Below are positions 29,665 to 35,805 of a stretch of 35,805 nt of DNA, one piece after another. The DNA comes from Gammaproteobacteria bacterium (GTDB lineage: Bacteria; Pseudomonadota; Gammaproteobacteria; Eutrophobiales; Eutrophobiaceae). Location: the NCBI GenBank assembly GCA_028281365.1, contig JANQJZ010000043.1, positions 1-35,805 on the forward strand, read 5' to 3'. A model generated the notes under the pieces. That model ran no database searches. It saw nothing but the letters and a program-made list of their open reading frames with translations, and was not told the origin of the DNA. A program made the translations under genes and the position numbers. The stretch's first letter is position 1. The number at the start of each line of letters is the position of its first letter.

Positions 29665-29922
29665 TTAACCCGCGACCACATCCACGAAAGTACGATTCTT
29701 TGGTCCACGTTGTTTAAACTCAACCTTACCATCTGCAGTTGCAAATAAAGTATGGTCATGTCCAAGACCAACATTCACACCAGCATGGTACTGTGTGCCA
29801 CGTTGACGGATGATGATATTACCGGCTCTAACTTGCTCACCACCATATTTCTTAATACCCAAACGTTTCGATTGGGAATCGCGTCCGTTTCGTGTACTAC
29901 CACCTGCTTTTTTATGAGCCAT
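29665..29922 (-). CDS. rpmA: Ribosomal protein bL27
   Basis: The 85-residue basic protein begins [20 protein letters not shown], the universal bL27 start, and continues with [10 protein letters not shown] and IIIRQRGT. Its N-terminus reaches the peptidyl-transferase centre. It follows rplU by 15 bp in the standard order and ends before a strong terminator. Confidence 0.98.
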   Translation of the reverse strand: MAHKKAGGSTRNGRDSQSKRLGIKKYGGEQVRAGNIIIRQRGTQYHAGVNVGLGHDHTLFATADGKVEFKQRGPKNRTFVDVVAG

Positions 29923-29937
29923 TATTACACTCCAAAG

Positions 29938-30252
29938 TTATTTAACTGCAATATCAGTAATGGATAGTTCTGTATAAGCCTGACGATGACCCATTTGCTT
30001 GCGATGATGCTTACGACGGCGAAACTTAACGATCTTTACTTTAGGTCCACGGCCATGACTTTCCACTTTCGCTGTAACCTTTGCACCTTTAATATAAGGT
30101 GTACCAACAGTGACATTTTCGCCATCAACAAGCATCAGAACATCTGAAATATTGACCTTTTTACCTTCATCAGTATCAAGTTTTTCGACTTTCAGCTTGT
30201 CGCCCTTTTCCACTTTATATTGCTTGCCACCGGATTTGATTACCGCGTACAT
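29938..30252 (-). CDS. rplU: Ribosomal protein bL21
   Basis: The 104-residue protein starts MYAVIKSGGKQYKVEKGDKL and ends with the basic block VKIVKFRRRKHHRKQMGHRQ, both diagnostic of bL21. I chose the ATG at 30252, which has GGAG 7-10 bases upstream; an upstream in-frame ATG at 30276 would add eight residues not found in the family. It is the first gene of the rplU-rpmA transcript and diverges from ispB, as in most gammaproteobacteria. Confidence 0.98.
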   Translation of the reverse strand: MYAVIKSGGKQYKVEKGDKLKVEKLDTDEGKKVNISDVLMLVDGENVTVGTPYIKGAKVTAKVESHGRGPKVKIVKFRRRKHHRKQMGHRQAYTELSITDIAVK

Positions 30253-30300
30253 CCTGAATCTCCATACTTTGCACAACGTGCCGATTAATAAAGGGGGCAG

Positions 30301-30329
30301 ATTCTAAGAAATTCAACAGGTGGTGACAA
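30301..30329 (-). promoter_or_regulatory. rplU-rpmA promoter
   Basis: On the reverse strand, TTGTCA (30324-30329) and TAGAAT (30301-30306) are each one base from consensus, with a 17-bp spacer. A GC-rich discriminator (CTGCCCCC) follows, typical of ribosomal promoters. Transcription would begin near 30294, giving a leader of about 40 bases. Confidence 0.65.
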
Positions 30330-30358
30330 GACAAGAATGATAAAATCGGCAAATATCC

Positions 30359-30387
30359 TTGAATTAACCCTGCTCAGGCAGTATTTT
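30359..30387 (+). promoter_or_regulatory. Possible ispB promoter
   Basis: TTGAAT (30359-30364) and TATTTT (30382-30387) are separated by 17 bp and lie about 48 bp before the ispB start. They are moderate matches to the sigma-70 consensus, diverging from the rplU promoter. Confidence 0.35.
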
Positions 30388-30434
30388 TCATATAAATTAT
30401 TTATTTTTCAGCAACTTAAATAACAATACCGATT

Positions 30435-31442
30435 ATGGCCCAGAATGATGCTACAGCGACCGAATCTGAGTTAATGGATATAGACCAAATTCGCGAACTA
30501 ATTTCGGCCGATATGGACCTGGTTAACAAGCTCATTGAAGACAGCCTTTATTCCGAAGTCGGACTAATTGATCAACTCGGGCATTACATTATCAATAGTG
30601 GCGGAAAACGGCTCCGGCCTGTGGTCGTCTTACTCAGTGCCCGGGCCTTTGCTTATCAGGGTGATCAACATATTAATCTGGCCGCCATTATTGAATTTAT
30701 CCATACCGCGACCCTTTTGCATGATGATGTTGTCGATGCCTCATTACTACGGCGAGGACATGAAACCGCAAATCAACGCTGGGGTAATGAAGCCAGTGTT
30801 TTAGTTGGCGATTTTGTTTACTCACGCGCCTTTCAAATGATGGTTAATGCCAATTCAATGGAAGTTATGAATATTCTGGCAGAAGCGACCAATACCATAG
30901 CAGAAGGTGAAGTGCAGCAACTCATCAACAGGCATGATCCTGAAACAACTGAAGAAAGTTATCTTGCAGTTATCCGAAATAAAACTGCCAAGCTTTTTGA
31001 AGCTGCTGCTCAATTAGGCGCTGTCATTTCGCAACGTCCCAATGAAGAGAAGCTCGCTATGGCAAAATATGGCAAACATCTTGGGACAGCATTTCAACTG
31101 ATTGATGATGTATTGGATTACAGTTCTTCATCCGATGAACTCGGTAAAAATATCGGCGATGATCTGGCAGAAGGAAAACCAACCTTGCCGTTACTTTATG
31201 CTATGTGGAATGGTAATGAGGAAGAAGCCGGAATAGTACGTGATGCTATTGAAAATGGCGGGCTCGAAAATATAGAAAAGATAAAACAAACTATCAATAA
31301 AACAGGTGCCATTTCTTATACAGCCAGGATTGCAAATCAAGAGGCAAACCTTGCAATAGAAGCATTAACGGGATTACCCTCTTCTGAATACCTGGATGCA
31401 CTCTATGCACTGGCAAGATTTTCTATAGAAAGACAATACTAA
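30435..31442 (+). CDS. ispB: Octaprenyl/polyprenyl diphosphate synthase IspB
   Basis: The 335-residue trans-prenyl synthase has the two Asp-rich motifs that bind Mg-diphosphate: D97-D-V-V-D101 and D224-D-V-L-D228. GGKRLRP and EFIHTATLLHDDVVD are typical of IspB. It elongates FPP with IPP to the C40 (or similar) side chain of ubiquinone. An alternative ATG at 30474 would give 322 residues, nearly the E. coli length (323), and aligns with its first residue; neither start has a strong ribosome binding site. Product chain length cannot be read from sequence with confidence. It ends 5 bp before a tRNA-Pro pseudogene. Confidence 0.94.
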   Translation: MAQNDATATESELMDIDQIRELISADMDLVNKLIEDSLYSEVGLIDQLGHYIINSGGKRLRPVVVLLSARAFAYQGDQHINLAAIIEFIHTATLLHDDVVDASLLRRGHETANQRWGNEASVLVGDFVYSRAFQMMVNANSMEVMNILAEATNTIAEGEVQQLINRHDPETTEESYLAVIRNKTAKLFEAAAQLGAVISQRPNEEKLAMAKYGKHLGTAFQLIDDVLDYSSSSDELGKNIGDDLAEGKPTLPLLYAMWNGNEEEAGIVRDAIENGGLENIEKIKQTINKTGAISYTARIANQEANLAIEALTGLPSSEYLDALYALARFSIERQY

Positions 31443-31447
31443 CAATT

Positions 31448-31617
31448 CGGGGTGTAGCTCAGCCTGGTACGACTGCATGGATGCAGGAGGTAGAGTCGCG
31501 TCGGGAAGTGCGCAGCCTACCCTTGGGTACAGCGACCGAGAGCGCATTTAATATATCGCGCAGCGATGGCCCGAAGGGCGGAGTACATGGACGTACGGAG
31601 TAAATCCTGTCACTCCA
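31448..31617 (+). pseudogene. tRNA-Pro pseudogene split by a repeat element
   Basis: The first 22 bases (31448-31469: acceptor strand, D-arm up to GGTA) are identical to the intact tRNA-Pro 200 bp downstream. The last part (AAATCCTGTCAC then TCC, 31602-31617) matches its T-arm and acceptor 3' strand with substitutions. The anticodon arm and variable region are missing and replaced by about 130 bases of palindromic repeat. The acceptor stem is damaged (a G-U and a C/A mismatch) and the CCA context is lost, so it cannot be a working tRNA. Confidence 0.75.
31470..31601 (+). repeat. Palindromic repeat element B, inserted in the tRNA-Pro copy
   Basis: The insert contains GCAT-GG-ATGC, GTACATGGACGTAC (palindrome with one wobble) and GCCCGAAGGGC. 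Positions 31498-31540 match element A (29379-29421 reversed) at 37 of 43 bases. Positions 31567-31608 match element C (31812-31853 reversed) at 35 of 42, and one outer stem pair changes from G-C to A-T between copies, keeping the palindrome. The insert is therefore a mosaic of modules also found in A and C. Confidence 0.7.
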
Positions 31618-31647
31618 TATATATAAATTTTATAATTCCAATTCAGT

Positions 31648-31724
31648 CGGGGTGTAGCTCAGCCTGGTAGAGCACCACGTTCGGGACGTGGGGGTCGTAG
31701 GTTCAAATCCTGTCACCCCGACCA
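31648..31724 (+). tRNA. tRNA-Pro (anticodon CGG)
   Basis: The 77 bases fold as a cloverleaf: acceptor CGGGGTG/CACCCCG, D-arm with AGCTCAGCCTGGTAGAGC, anticodon stem CCACG/CGTGG with loop TTCGGGA (anticodon CGG at 31682-31684, Pro codon CCG), T-arm GGTTCAAATCC and encoded ACCA. The C1-G72 pair is the normal proline identity element. It is flanked by a broken copy of itself on the left and a palindromic element on the right. Confidence 0.97.
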
Positions 31725-31752
31725 ATACTTATTATAAATTTAAAAATAGTGA

Positions 31753-31923
31753 TTTTTTCGTGAGTGCGAGAAGTCCCCGCGCACAGAACCGGAGTGTATA
31801 AATAATACATGAGGATTTGCTCAATACATCCATGTATCTCGCCCTTCGGGCCAGCCTTCGGCTGTCCAAAATTTGCTCCTGCAATTTTGTGAGCACGGAG
31901 ACGACGAAGCAATCGCGAAAAAA
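31753..31923. repeat. Palindromic repeat element C with terminal inverted repeats (MITE-like)
   Basis: The 171-bp element begins TTTTTTCGTGAGTGC (31753-31767) and ends with its inverse GCAATCGCGAAAAAA (31909-31923; 13 of 15 paired). Inside are ATACA-TCCA-TGTAT (31824-31837), GCCCTTCGGGC (31841-31851), AGCCTTCGGCT (31853-31863) and an imperfect CAAAATTTGC...GCAATTTTG hairpin (31867-31889). It lies 28 bp after tRNA-Pro and carries no credible ORF. Size, terminal repeats and shared modules fit a small non-autonomous repeat family. Confidence 0.6.
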
Positions 31924-31932
31924 GTGCATTTT

Positions 31933-32637
31933 TTAAGTATGGTAACCCCTAGCCCTTTCAAATAAATCTGTTATCCAGTAAATCTGTGCTCCGATTGCTG
32001 CAAATGGAAGTAATATCCAGGTGATATTAAACAAGGCTAATATCAAAACAATAATACAAAAGTCCGCCCTGCTCAGTTTGTGGAATATATAAATAACCCA
32101 GTCCAGTCTATCTTGTGGTTTTTTCGGTTCTGACGCTTGCTCTTCCCGTGTCCGACCAGTTTCCTCTTTTTCTTCTTTGGAGTGATAAACAAGATCAACA
32201 ATATAATCAATAAATGCACCTGCTGCTGCGGCACAACCTAACCAAAACCAGAAGGGTTGCTGCATGACCTGGCTTGTTCCATAACCTAACGCAGCAAAAA
32301 AACTCGCATCGACAATCCAGTCAGCCATATCATCAAATTTTGCTCCAAATTCAGATGACATTTTTTTTATACGTGCAATTTCTCCATCACAATTATCAAA
32401 CGTATAACTTGCTGTTAAGAATAAAGCACCAATAATACCTGTAAGATAATTTCCACTCAGAAAACAAAGCGCACATAACAATCCAAGGACTAAAGAAATC
32501 GCTGTTACCTGATTTGGTGTTAAAGACGTATTCAATAATACAGGCGTTAATCGATAAGACAGGTGACGAACTAATGGGAATAATTGAGTTGGCTTTGTAA
32601 TAGCATCATCGTTATTTTTTTCTTGTTCTGAATACAT
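31933..32637 (-). CDS. CDP-alcohol phosphatidyltransferase family membrane protein
   Basis: The 234-residue inner-membrane protein has about six hydrophobic segments. It carries the complete family signature: D81-x-x-D84-G85-x-x-A88-R89, then G98, D102 and D106. These residues bind the CDP group and metal. Such enzymes move a phosphatidyl or similar group from a CDP-alcohol to an acceptor alcohol. The acceptor is not readable here; PgsA, PssA and inositol-phosphate relatives share the motif. A charged Lys/Glu-rich stretch sits between membrane segments near residue 160. It diverges from the hpnL-like gene, so a lipid role linked to hopanoids or the envelope is possible. Confidence 0.85.
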   Translation of the reverse strand: MYSEQEKNNDDAITKPTQLFPLVRHLSYRLTPVLLNTSLTPNQVTAISLVLGLLCALCFLSGNYLTGIIGALFLTASYTFDNCDGEIARIKKMSSEFGAKFDDMADWIVDASFFAALGYGTSQVMQQPFWFWLGCAAAAGAFIDYIVDLVYHSKEEKEETGRTREEQASEPKKPQDRLDWVIYIFHKLSRADFCIIVLILALFNITWILLPFAAIGAQIYWITDLFERARGYHT

Positions 32638-32760
32638 TTAATTAATAAATCGCCTAATTTATTTTCTAGTATGTTGCTGTCTCAGTTGGTATTCTAATGT
32701 GTACAACATAGATAATACCCAGTTTACTATCATACATCTTCCCAATTTTACGATTGTTTC

Positions 32761-33738
32761 ATGATCCGGATTGCTTCATACATTGGCCTGATTGCAGGAC
32801 TGGTTACACTTACCATACTTATCATATGGCAAGGCGTTGGCGAGATTTTTGAACTACTCATTGAATCCGGGTTTTCATTATTACTATTACCTTTTGTCTG
32901 GCTGCCCAGTTTTTTAGTTGCGGTTGTATCCTGGTACTTACTCTTTCCTATAAAAAGAATCCCGCCATTTACAGAACTAACACTCGCCCTATGGATGGGT
33001 CGTGCAATTAATACATTATTACCCGTTGCGACCATCGGGGGAGAAATTGCCAAGGCAAGATTATTGATACTTTGGGGTAGAGATGGCGTTGACGCCAGTG
33101 CATCTGTCCTGGTTGATAAGACAGTTCAGGCACTTGCGCTTATTCCCTGGGCCATCATTGGTACAGCCCTGCTGGTTTATCTTGCTATTGATAATGAATT
33201 AGCCATGTGGATACTGCTGGGCACATTATTACTTGGACTTGGTATAGTTGGATTTATTATTGTGCAACGTGCCGGCATGTTCGGTTTTATTGCCAGATTG
33301 GTCGGAAAATTTAATACATCCGATGGCTGGGGCAAAATTACAAACAATGCACATGAAGTAGATAGCCTGGTTAAAGTAATTTACGGAAATAGAAAACGAT
33401 TCCTGCTCGCAATTTTCTGGAGAACGCTTGGACTCATTTTACAGACTGCTGAAGTCTGGCTGGCGTGCTATTTGTTAGGGCATCCAATCAGCTTAATCGA
33501 GGCCCTGATGTTAAAAAGCCTGACGTCTATTATCACCGATCTCGCTTTTATCATCCCCAATGGCTATGGGGTACAGGAGGGCGGCTATATTATGCTCGGC
33601 GTATTGATAAGCTTAACACCTGAATTCGCACTGGCTGTCTCTCTCGCCACGCGCGTGCGCGAATTAATCATAGATTTACCCGGATTAGTCTATTGGCAGC
33701 ACGTTGAGGCGAAGTATCTAATGGAGAAAACTCCCTAA
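32761..33738 (+). CDS. hpnL: HpnL-like membrane protein (LPG synthase TM-domain / UPF0104 family)
   Basis: The 325-residue protein has about eight hydrophobic segments. It resembles the transmembrane half of lysylphosphatidylglycerol synthases: ALWMGRAINTLLPVATIGGEIAKARLL and LIEALMLKSLTSIITDLAFIIPNGYGVQEGGY are typical. Members linked to hopanoid genes are called HpnL and are thought to be lipid flippases or transporters. Here hpnI and hpnJ follow, after a 246-bp gap, which supports the name. The ribosome binding site is weak. The family is broad, so the exact role is inferred from the neighbours. Confidence 0.78.
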   Translation: MIRIASYIGLIAGLVTLTILIIWQGVGEIFELLIESGFSLLLLPFVWLPSFLVAVVSWYLLFPIKRIPPFTELTLALWMGRAINTLLPVATIGGEIAKARLLILWGRDGVDASASVLVDKTVQALALIPWAIIGTALLVYLAIDNELAMWILLGTLLLGLGIVGFIIVQRAGMFGFIARLVGKFNTSDGWGKITNNAHEVDSLVKVIYGNRKRFLLAIFWRTLGLILQTAEVWLACYLLGHPISLIEALMLKSLTSIITDLAFIIPNGYGVQEGGYIMLGVLISLTPEFALAVSLATRVRELIIDLPGLVYWQHVEAKYLMEKTP

Positions 33739-33858
33739 ATTTCAATTAGTTCGACCACATATTCTCAATATGTAACAAATCGGTAAAAATTTGCTTTAGT
33801 GCAACAAAATCAATATCCTTCGCGCTTAGCTTTGTGGGGGAAGGATTTCACTTTATAC

Positions 33859-33888
33859 TTGTGTTTTCTTCTTAGAAAGATTTATAAT
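33859..33888 (+). promoter_or_regulatory. Possible promoter and leader of hpnI
   Basis: The 246-bp gap before hpnI is AT-rich. TTGTGT (33859-33864) and TATAAT (33883-33888) with an 18-bp spacer form a plausible promoter; further TATAAT hexamers occur at 33911 and 33951, so the true start is uncertain. Two weak hairpins lie upstream, ACATATT-CTC-AATATGT (33757-33773) and ATCCTTC...GAAGGAT (33815-33846), neither with a T-run. Confidence 0.35.
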
Positions 33889-33984
33889 TAGCCTTTCCAA
33901 GTTACTGTTATATAATGAATTTATTAAACAGAAATTTATCTACACAGGGCTATAATTTTATTAACATGACAATACGATAAACTG

Positions 33985-35217
33985 ATGCAGATTGCGTTAT
34001 TAACGATTTTTGACTTTTTTTTGCTCTTAATAGGCGTATGTTCGTTCGCATACTTACTGTTCGCCATTTTTTCTGTTGAGTTGTTCAACCTCAAACGTAA
34101 AAAATCAAATTCTTCAATAGACTTTCAACCGCCAGTAACAATATTAAAACCAATTTGCGGATTAGATCCTGAACTTGAAGAAAACCTGAGAAGTTTTTGC
34201 CAGCAAAACTATTCAAAATATCAGGTTATATTCGGTATCCAGGATAAAAACGATCCGGCAATACCGATTGTAAAAAAAATAATTAACGAATTTAAAGACG
34301 GCGATGTCAGTTACGTCATTGATGCGCGTCTCTACGGGACTAACCATAAGATTTCCAATCTTATTAATATGTATCCCGGGGCAAAATATGACTATCTGTT
34401 AATAGCCGACAGTGATATGCGAGTACCTGATGATTATCTGGCTAATGTGATGACACCATTCGCCGATCAACAATTAGGCGCTGTTACTTGTCTTTACTCC
34501 GGCACATCCAAAGGCAGACTTGCTTCGTCATTAAACGCGATGTTTATTAACGAATGGTTTTTTCCATCCGTCCTCATCTCCAGAATTTTACAACCTATAA
34601 AATTCTGTCTTGGTGCAACAATGGTTATTCATCGCAATGTCTTGAATGAAATAGGTGGATTTAATTCTTTATCAAATTATCTGGCCGATGATTATATGTT
34701 AGGAAAAATGATCACCAGGCTTGGATATAAGGTAAAGATGAACGATTATATCGTAGAGAATATTGTTGAAGAGGCATCCATCAAGGATTTATTTATTCAT
34801 GAATTACGCTGGGCAAGAACCTTAAAACGCGTTGAACCGCTTGGTTACGCGCTGACATTTTTAACAGATACCCTGGTTATTGCTGCAGTTGTTGCACCGG
34901 TAATTTACACGTTTACATTAAATATAATTTGGTCATTGCTCCCATTATTTACCGTATTTTTACTGCGCATTCTGTTACATGTCCGCAGTAAACAGGTTAC
35001 AAATACCAGTAATGGCGGTTCAATCTGGCTAATTCCTTTAAGAGACTTACTATCTTTTATCATAAGAATTATCAGCTTTGCAGGAAACTCCGTCCAGTGG
35101 CGAAACAATCTATTTAGCGTCGATACTGCCGGTCTTATTCATACCGAACTTGATTACGAATTTGAACATAGTCCAGTAAAAGATATTCCTGATCTGGCTG
35201 CAACCCAAGATTATTAA
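33985..35217 (+). CDS. hpnI: Hopanoid glycosyltransferase HpnI
   Basis: The 410-residue protein is a GT21-type (ceramide glucosyltransferase-like) enzyme. It has an N-terminal membrane segment, a GT-A domain with D142-S-D144, a second acidic motif LADDYMLG (D235-D236) and H272-x-x-R275-W276 in place of the (Q/R)xxRW motif, then C-terminal membrane segments (about 290-370). In studied bacteria HpnI adds an N-acetylglucosamine to bacteriohopanetetrol on the way to the cyclitol ether. HpnK (deacetylase) should act next but is not in the window. The hpnJ start follows 18 bp later. Confidence 0.88.
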   Translation: MQIALLTIFDFFLLLIGVCSFAYLLFAIFSVELFNLKRKKSNSSIDFQPPVTILKPICGLDPELEENLRSFCQQNYSKYQVIFGIQDKNDPAIPIVKKIINEFKDGDVSYVIDARLYGTNHKISNLINMYPGAKYDYLLIADSDMRVPDDYLANVMTPFADQQLGAVTCLYSGTSKGRLASSLNAMFINEWFFPSVLISRILQPIKFCLGATMVIHRNVLNEIGGFNSLSNYLADDYMLGKMITRLGYKVKMNDYIVENIVEEASIKDLFIHELRWARTLKRVEPLGYALTFLTDTLVIAAVVAPVIYTFTLNIIWSLLPLFTVFLLRILLHVRSKQVTNTSNGGSIWLIPLRDLLSFIIRIISFAGNSVQWRNNLFSVDTAGLIHTELDYEFEHSPVKDIPDLAATQDY

Positions 35218-35235
35218 TCCGGAGTTTTCCCCTCA

Positions 35236-35805
35236 ATGATGAAGTCATTATTTCTTAATCCGCCTTCATATAACGGTTATGATGGCGGTGCGGGTTCCCG
35301 TTATCAATGTACCCGCGAAGTAAAATCCTTTTGGTATCCAACCTGGTTAGCACAATTAGCTGCACTGGTAGAAGGTAGCAAATTAATCGATGCCCCAGCC
35401 CGGGGAATGACATTGGATGATGTCCTGCCACTGGCAAACGATTATGAATTCCTGGTGCTTTATACAAGTACCCCTTCATTTCCTAATGACGTAAAGATTG
35501 CAGAAGCCTTCAAAAATGCGAACCCTGATTTGCTAATCGGTTTCTGTGGTGCCCATGTCGCAGTTAATCCGGATCATTCCGTATTGGCTTCAGAGGCAAT
35601 CGATTTTGTCGCCGGCAATGAATTTGATTTTACGATTAAGGAAATCGCAGAAGGAAAATCGTTAGAGGACGTGGATGGAATAGTGTATAAAAAAGACGGC
35701 AAACCTGTTCACAATAAAGCTCGCGCATTAATTGAGGACATGGATACCCTGCCCTGGGTAACGCCGGTGTATAAAGAGAACCTTGTAACTAGCGACTACT
35801 ATAAC
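35236..35805 (+). CDS. hpnJ: Hopanoid radical SAM enzyme HpnJ, 5' part (cut by window end)
   Basis: 190 codons are open to the window edge. The start, MMKSLFLNPPSYNGYDGGAGSRYQ and SFWYPTWLAQLAALVEGSKLIDAPARG, is typical of HpnJ, a B12-binding-type radical SAM protein. The visible part is the N-terminal cobalamin-binding-like domain; the CxxxCxxC cluster motif would lie beyond the edge. HpnJ contracts the glucosamine ring of BHT-glucosamine to the cyclitol ether of bacteriohopanetetrol. GGAG lies 12-15 bases upstream; a second ATG directly follows the first. It is in the same transcript as hpnI. Confidence 0.87.
   Translation, partial: MMKSLFLNPPSYNGYDGGAGSRYQCTREVKSFWYPTWLAQLAALVEGSKLIDAPARGMTLDDVLPLANDYEFLVLYTSTPSFPNDVKIAEAFKNANPDLLIGFCGAHVAVNPDHSVLASEAIDFVAGNEFDFTIKEIAEGKSLEDVDGIVYKKDGKPVHNKARALIEDMDTLPWVTPVYKENLVTSDYYN

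Noticed and set aside
31448-31617. Could be a tmRNA or a tRNA with an intron
   Set aside because: No tmRNA tag frame or tRNA-Ala-like G-U pair is present, the anticodon arm is missing, and the insert matches repeats elsewhere, so a broken tRNA copy is simpler.
31703-31929. Short - strand open frames over tRNA-Pro and element C
   Set aside because: One overlaps the tRNA and both are made of the hairpin repeat; they look like chance frames.

Overview
The window looks like a chromosomal segment of a moderately AT-rich, methylotrophic gammaproteobacterium. Three things point there. (1) The left end carries divergent fchA and mtdA, which encode the tetrahydrofolate C1 enzymes typical of methylotrophs. 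(2) From thiO to ispB the gene order follows, as I recall it, the Pseudomonas aeruginosa block thiO - minor pilins - pilY1 - pilE - ispH - lspA - ileS - ribF - murJ - rpsT - proB - obg - rpmA - rplU - ispB. (3) The right end enters a hopanoid side-chain cluster (hpnL-like, hpnI, hpnJ). I cannot name the genus. A methanotroph or another methylotroph would fit.

Layout. 1-1.8 kb: fchA (-) and mtdA (+), diverging from a 268-bp AT-rich spacer. 1.8-4.5 kb: a secreted Sel1-repeat protein with a SPOR domain, then two tandem paralogous genes of a family I do not recognise. 4.5-7.0 kb: a TonB-dependent receptor preceded by a doublet of GGAATTTTTCC palindromes. 7.0-9.2 kb (-): a lysine-rich histone-like protein, tRNA-Thr(CGT), an Irr-like Fur-family regulator and thiO. 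9.2-17.9 kb (+): a type IV pilus minor-pilin operon (fimT/U-like, pilV, pilW, pilX, a small Cys-rich secreted protein, a very large pilY1, pilE), with two LytTR/AlgR-type direct repeats just upstream. 17.9-19.9 kb: a HEAT-like lipoprotein, a DUF4124 protein and a DUF4124-like/glutaredoxin protein. 19.9-26.7 kb (-): murJ-ribF-ileS-lspA-ispH, without the fkpB often found there. 26.9 kb: rpsT (+, GTG start). 27.2-30.3 kb (-): rplU-rpmA, then obgE-proB. 30.4 kb: ispB (+). 31.4-31.9 kb: a tRNA-Pro pseudogene interrupted by a repeat, an intact tRNA-Pro(CGG) and a palindrome-rich element. 31.9-35.8 kb: a CDP-alcohol phosphatidyltransferase (-), then hpnL-like, hpnI and the 5' part of hpnJ (+), which runs off the window.

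How the parts work together. FchA and MtdA interconvert methylene-, methenyl- and formyl-tetrahydrofolate. The pilus genes encode the minor-pilin/PilY1 tip and priming complex. IspH and IspB supply and elongate isoprenoids, the precursors of both quinones and hopanoids. HpnI and HpnJ decorate bacteriohopanetetrol.

The least ordinary parts are: the family of CATCCATG-core palindromic repeats (three copies within 2.6 kb, one splitting a tRNA-Pro copy); the PilY1 whose von Willebrand A domain appears split by three tandem beta-sandwich repeats; the tandem unknown paralogs behind the Sel1-SPOR gene; and the LytTR site pair before the pilus operon. No rRNA, CRISPR array, transposase or integrase was seen.
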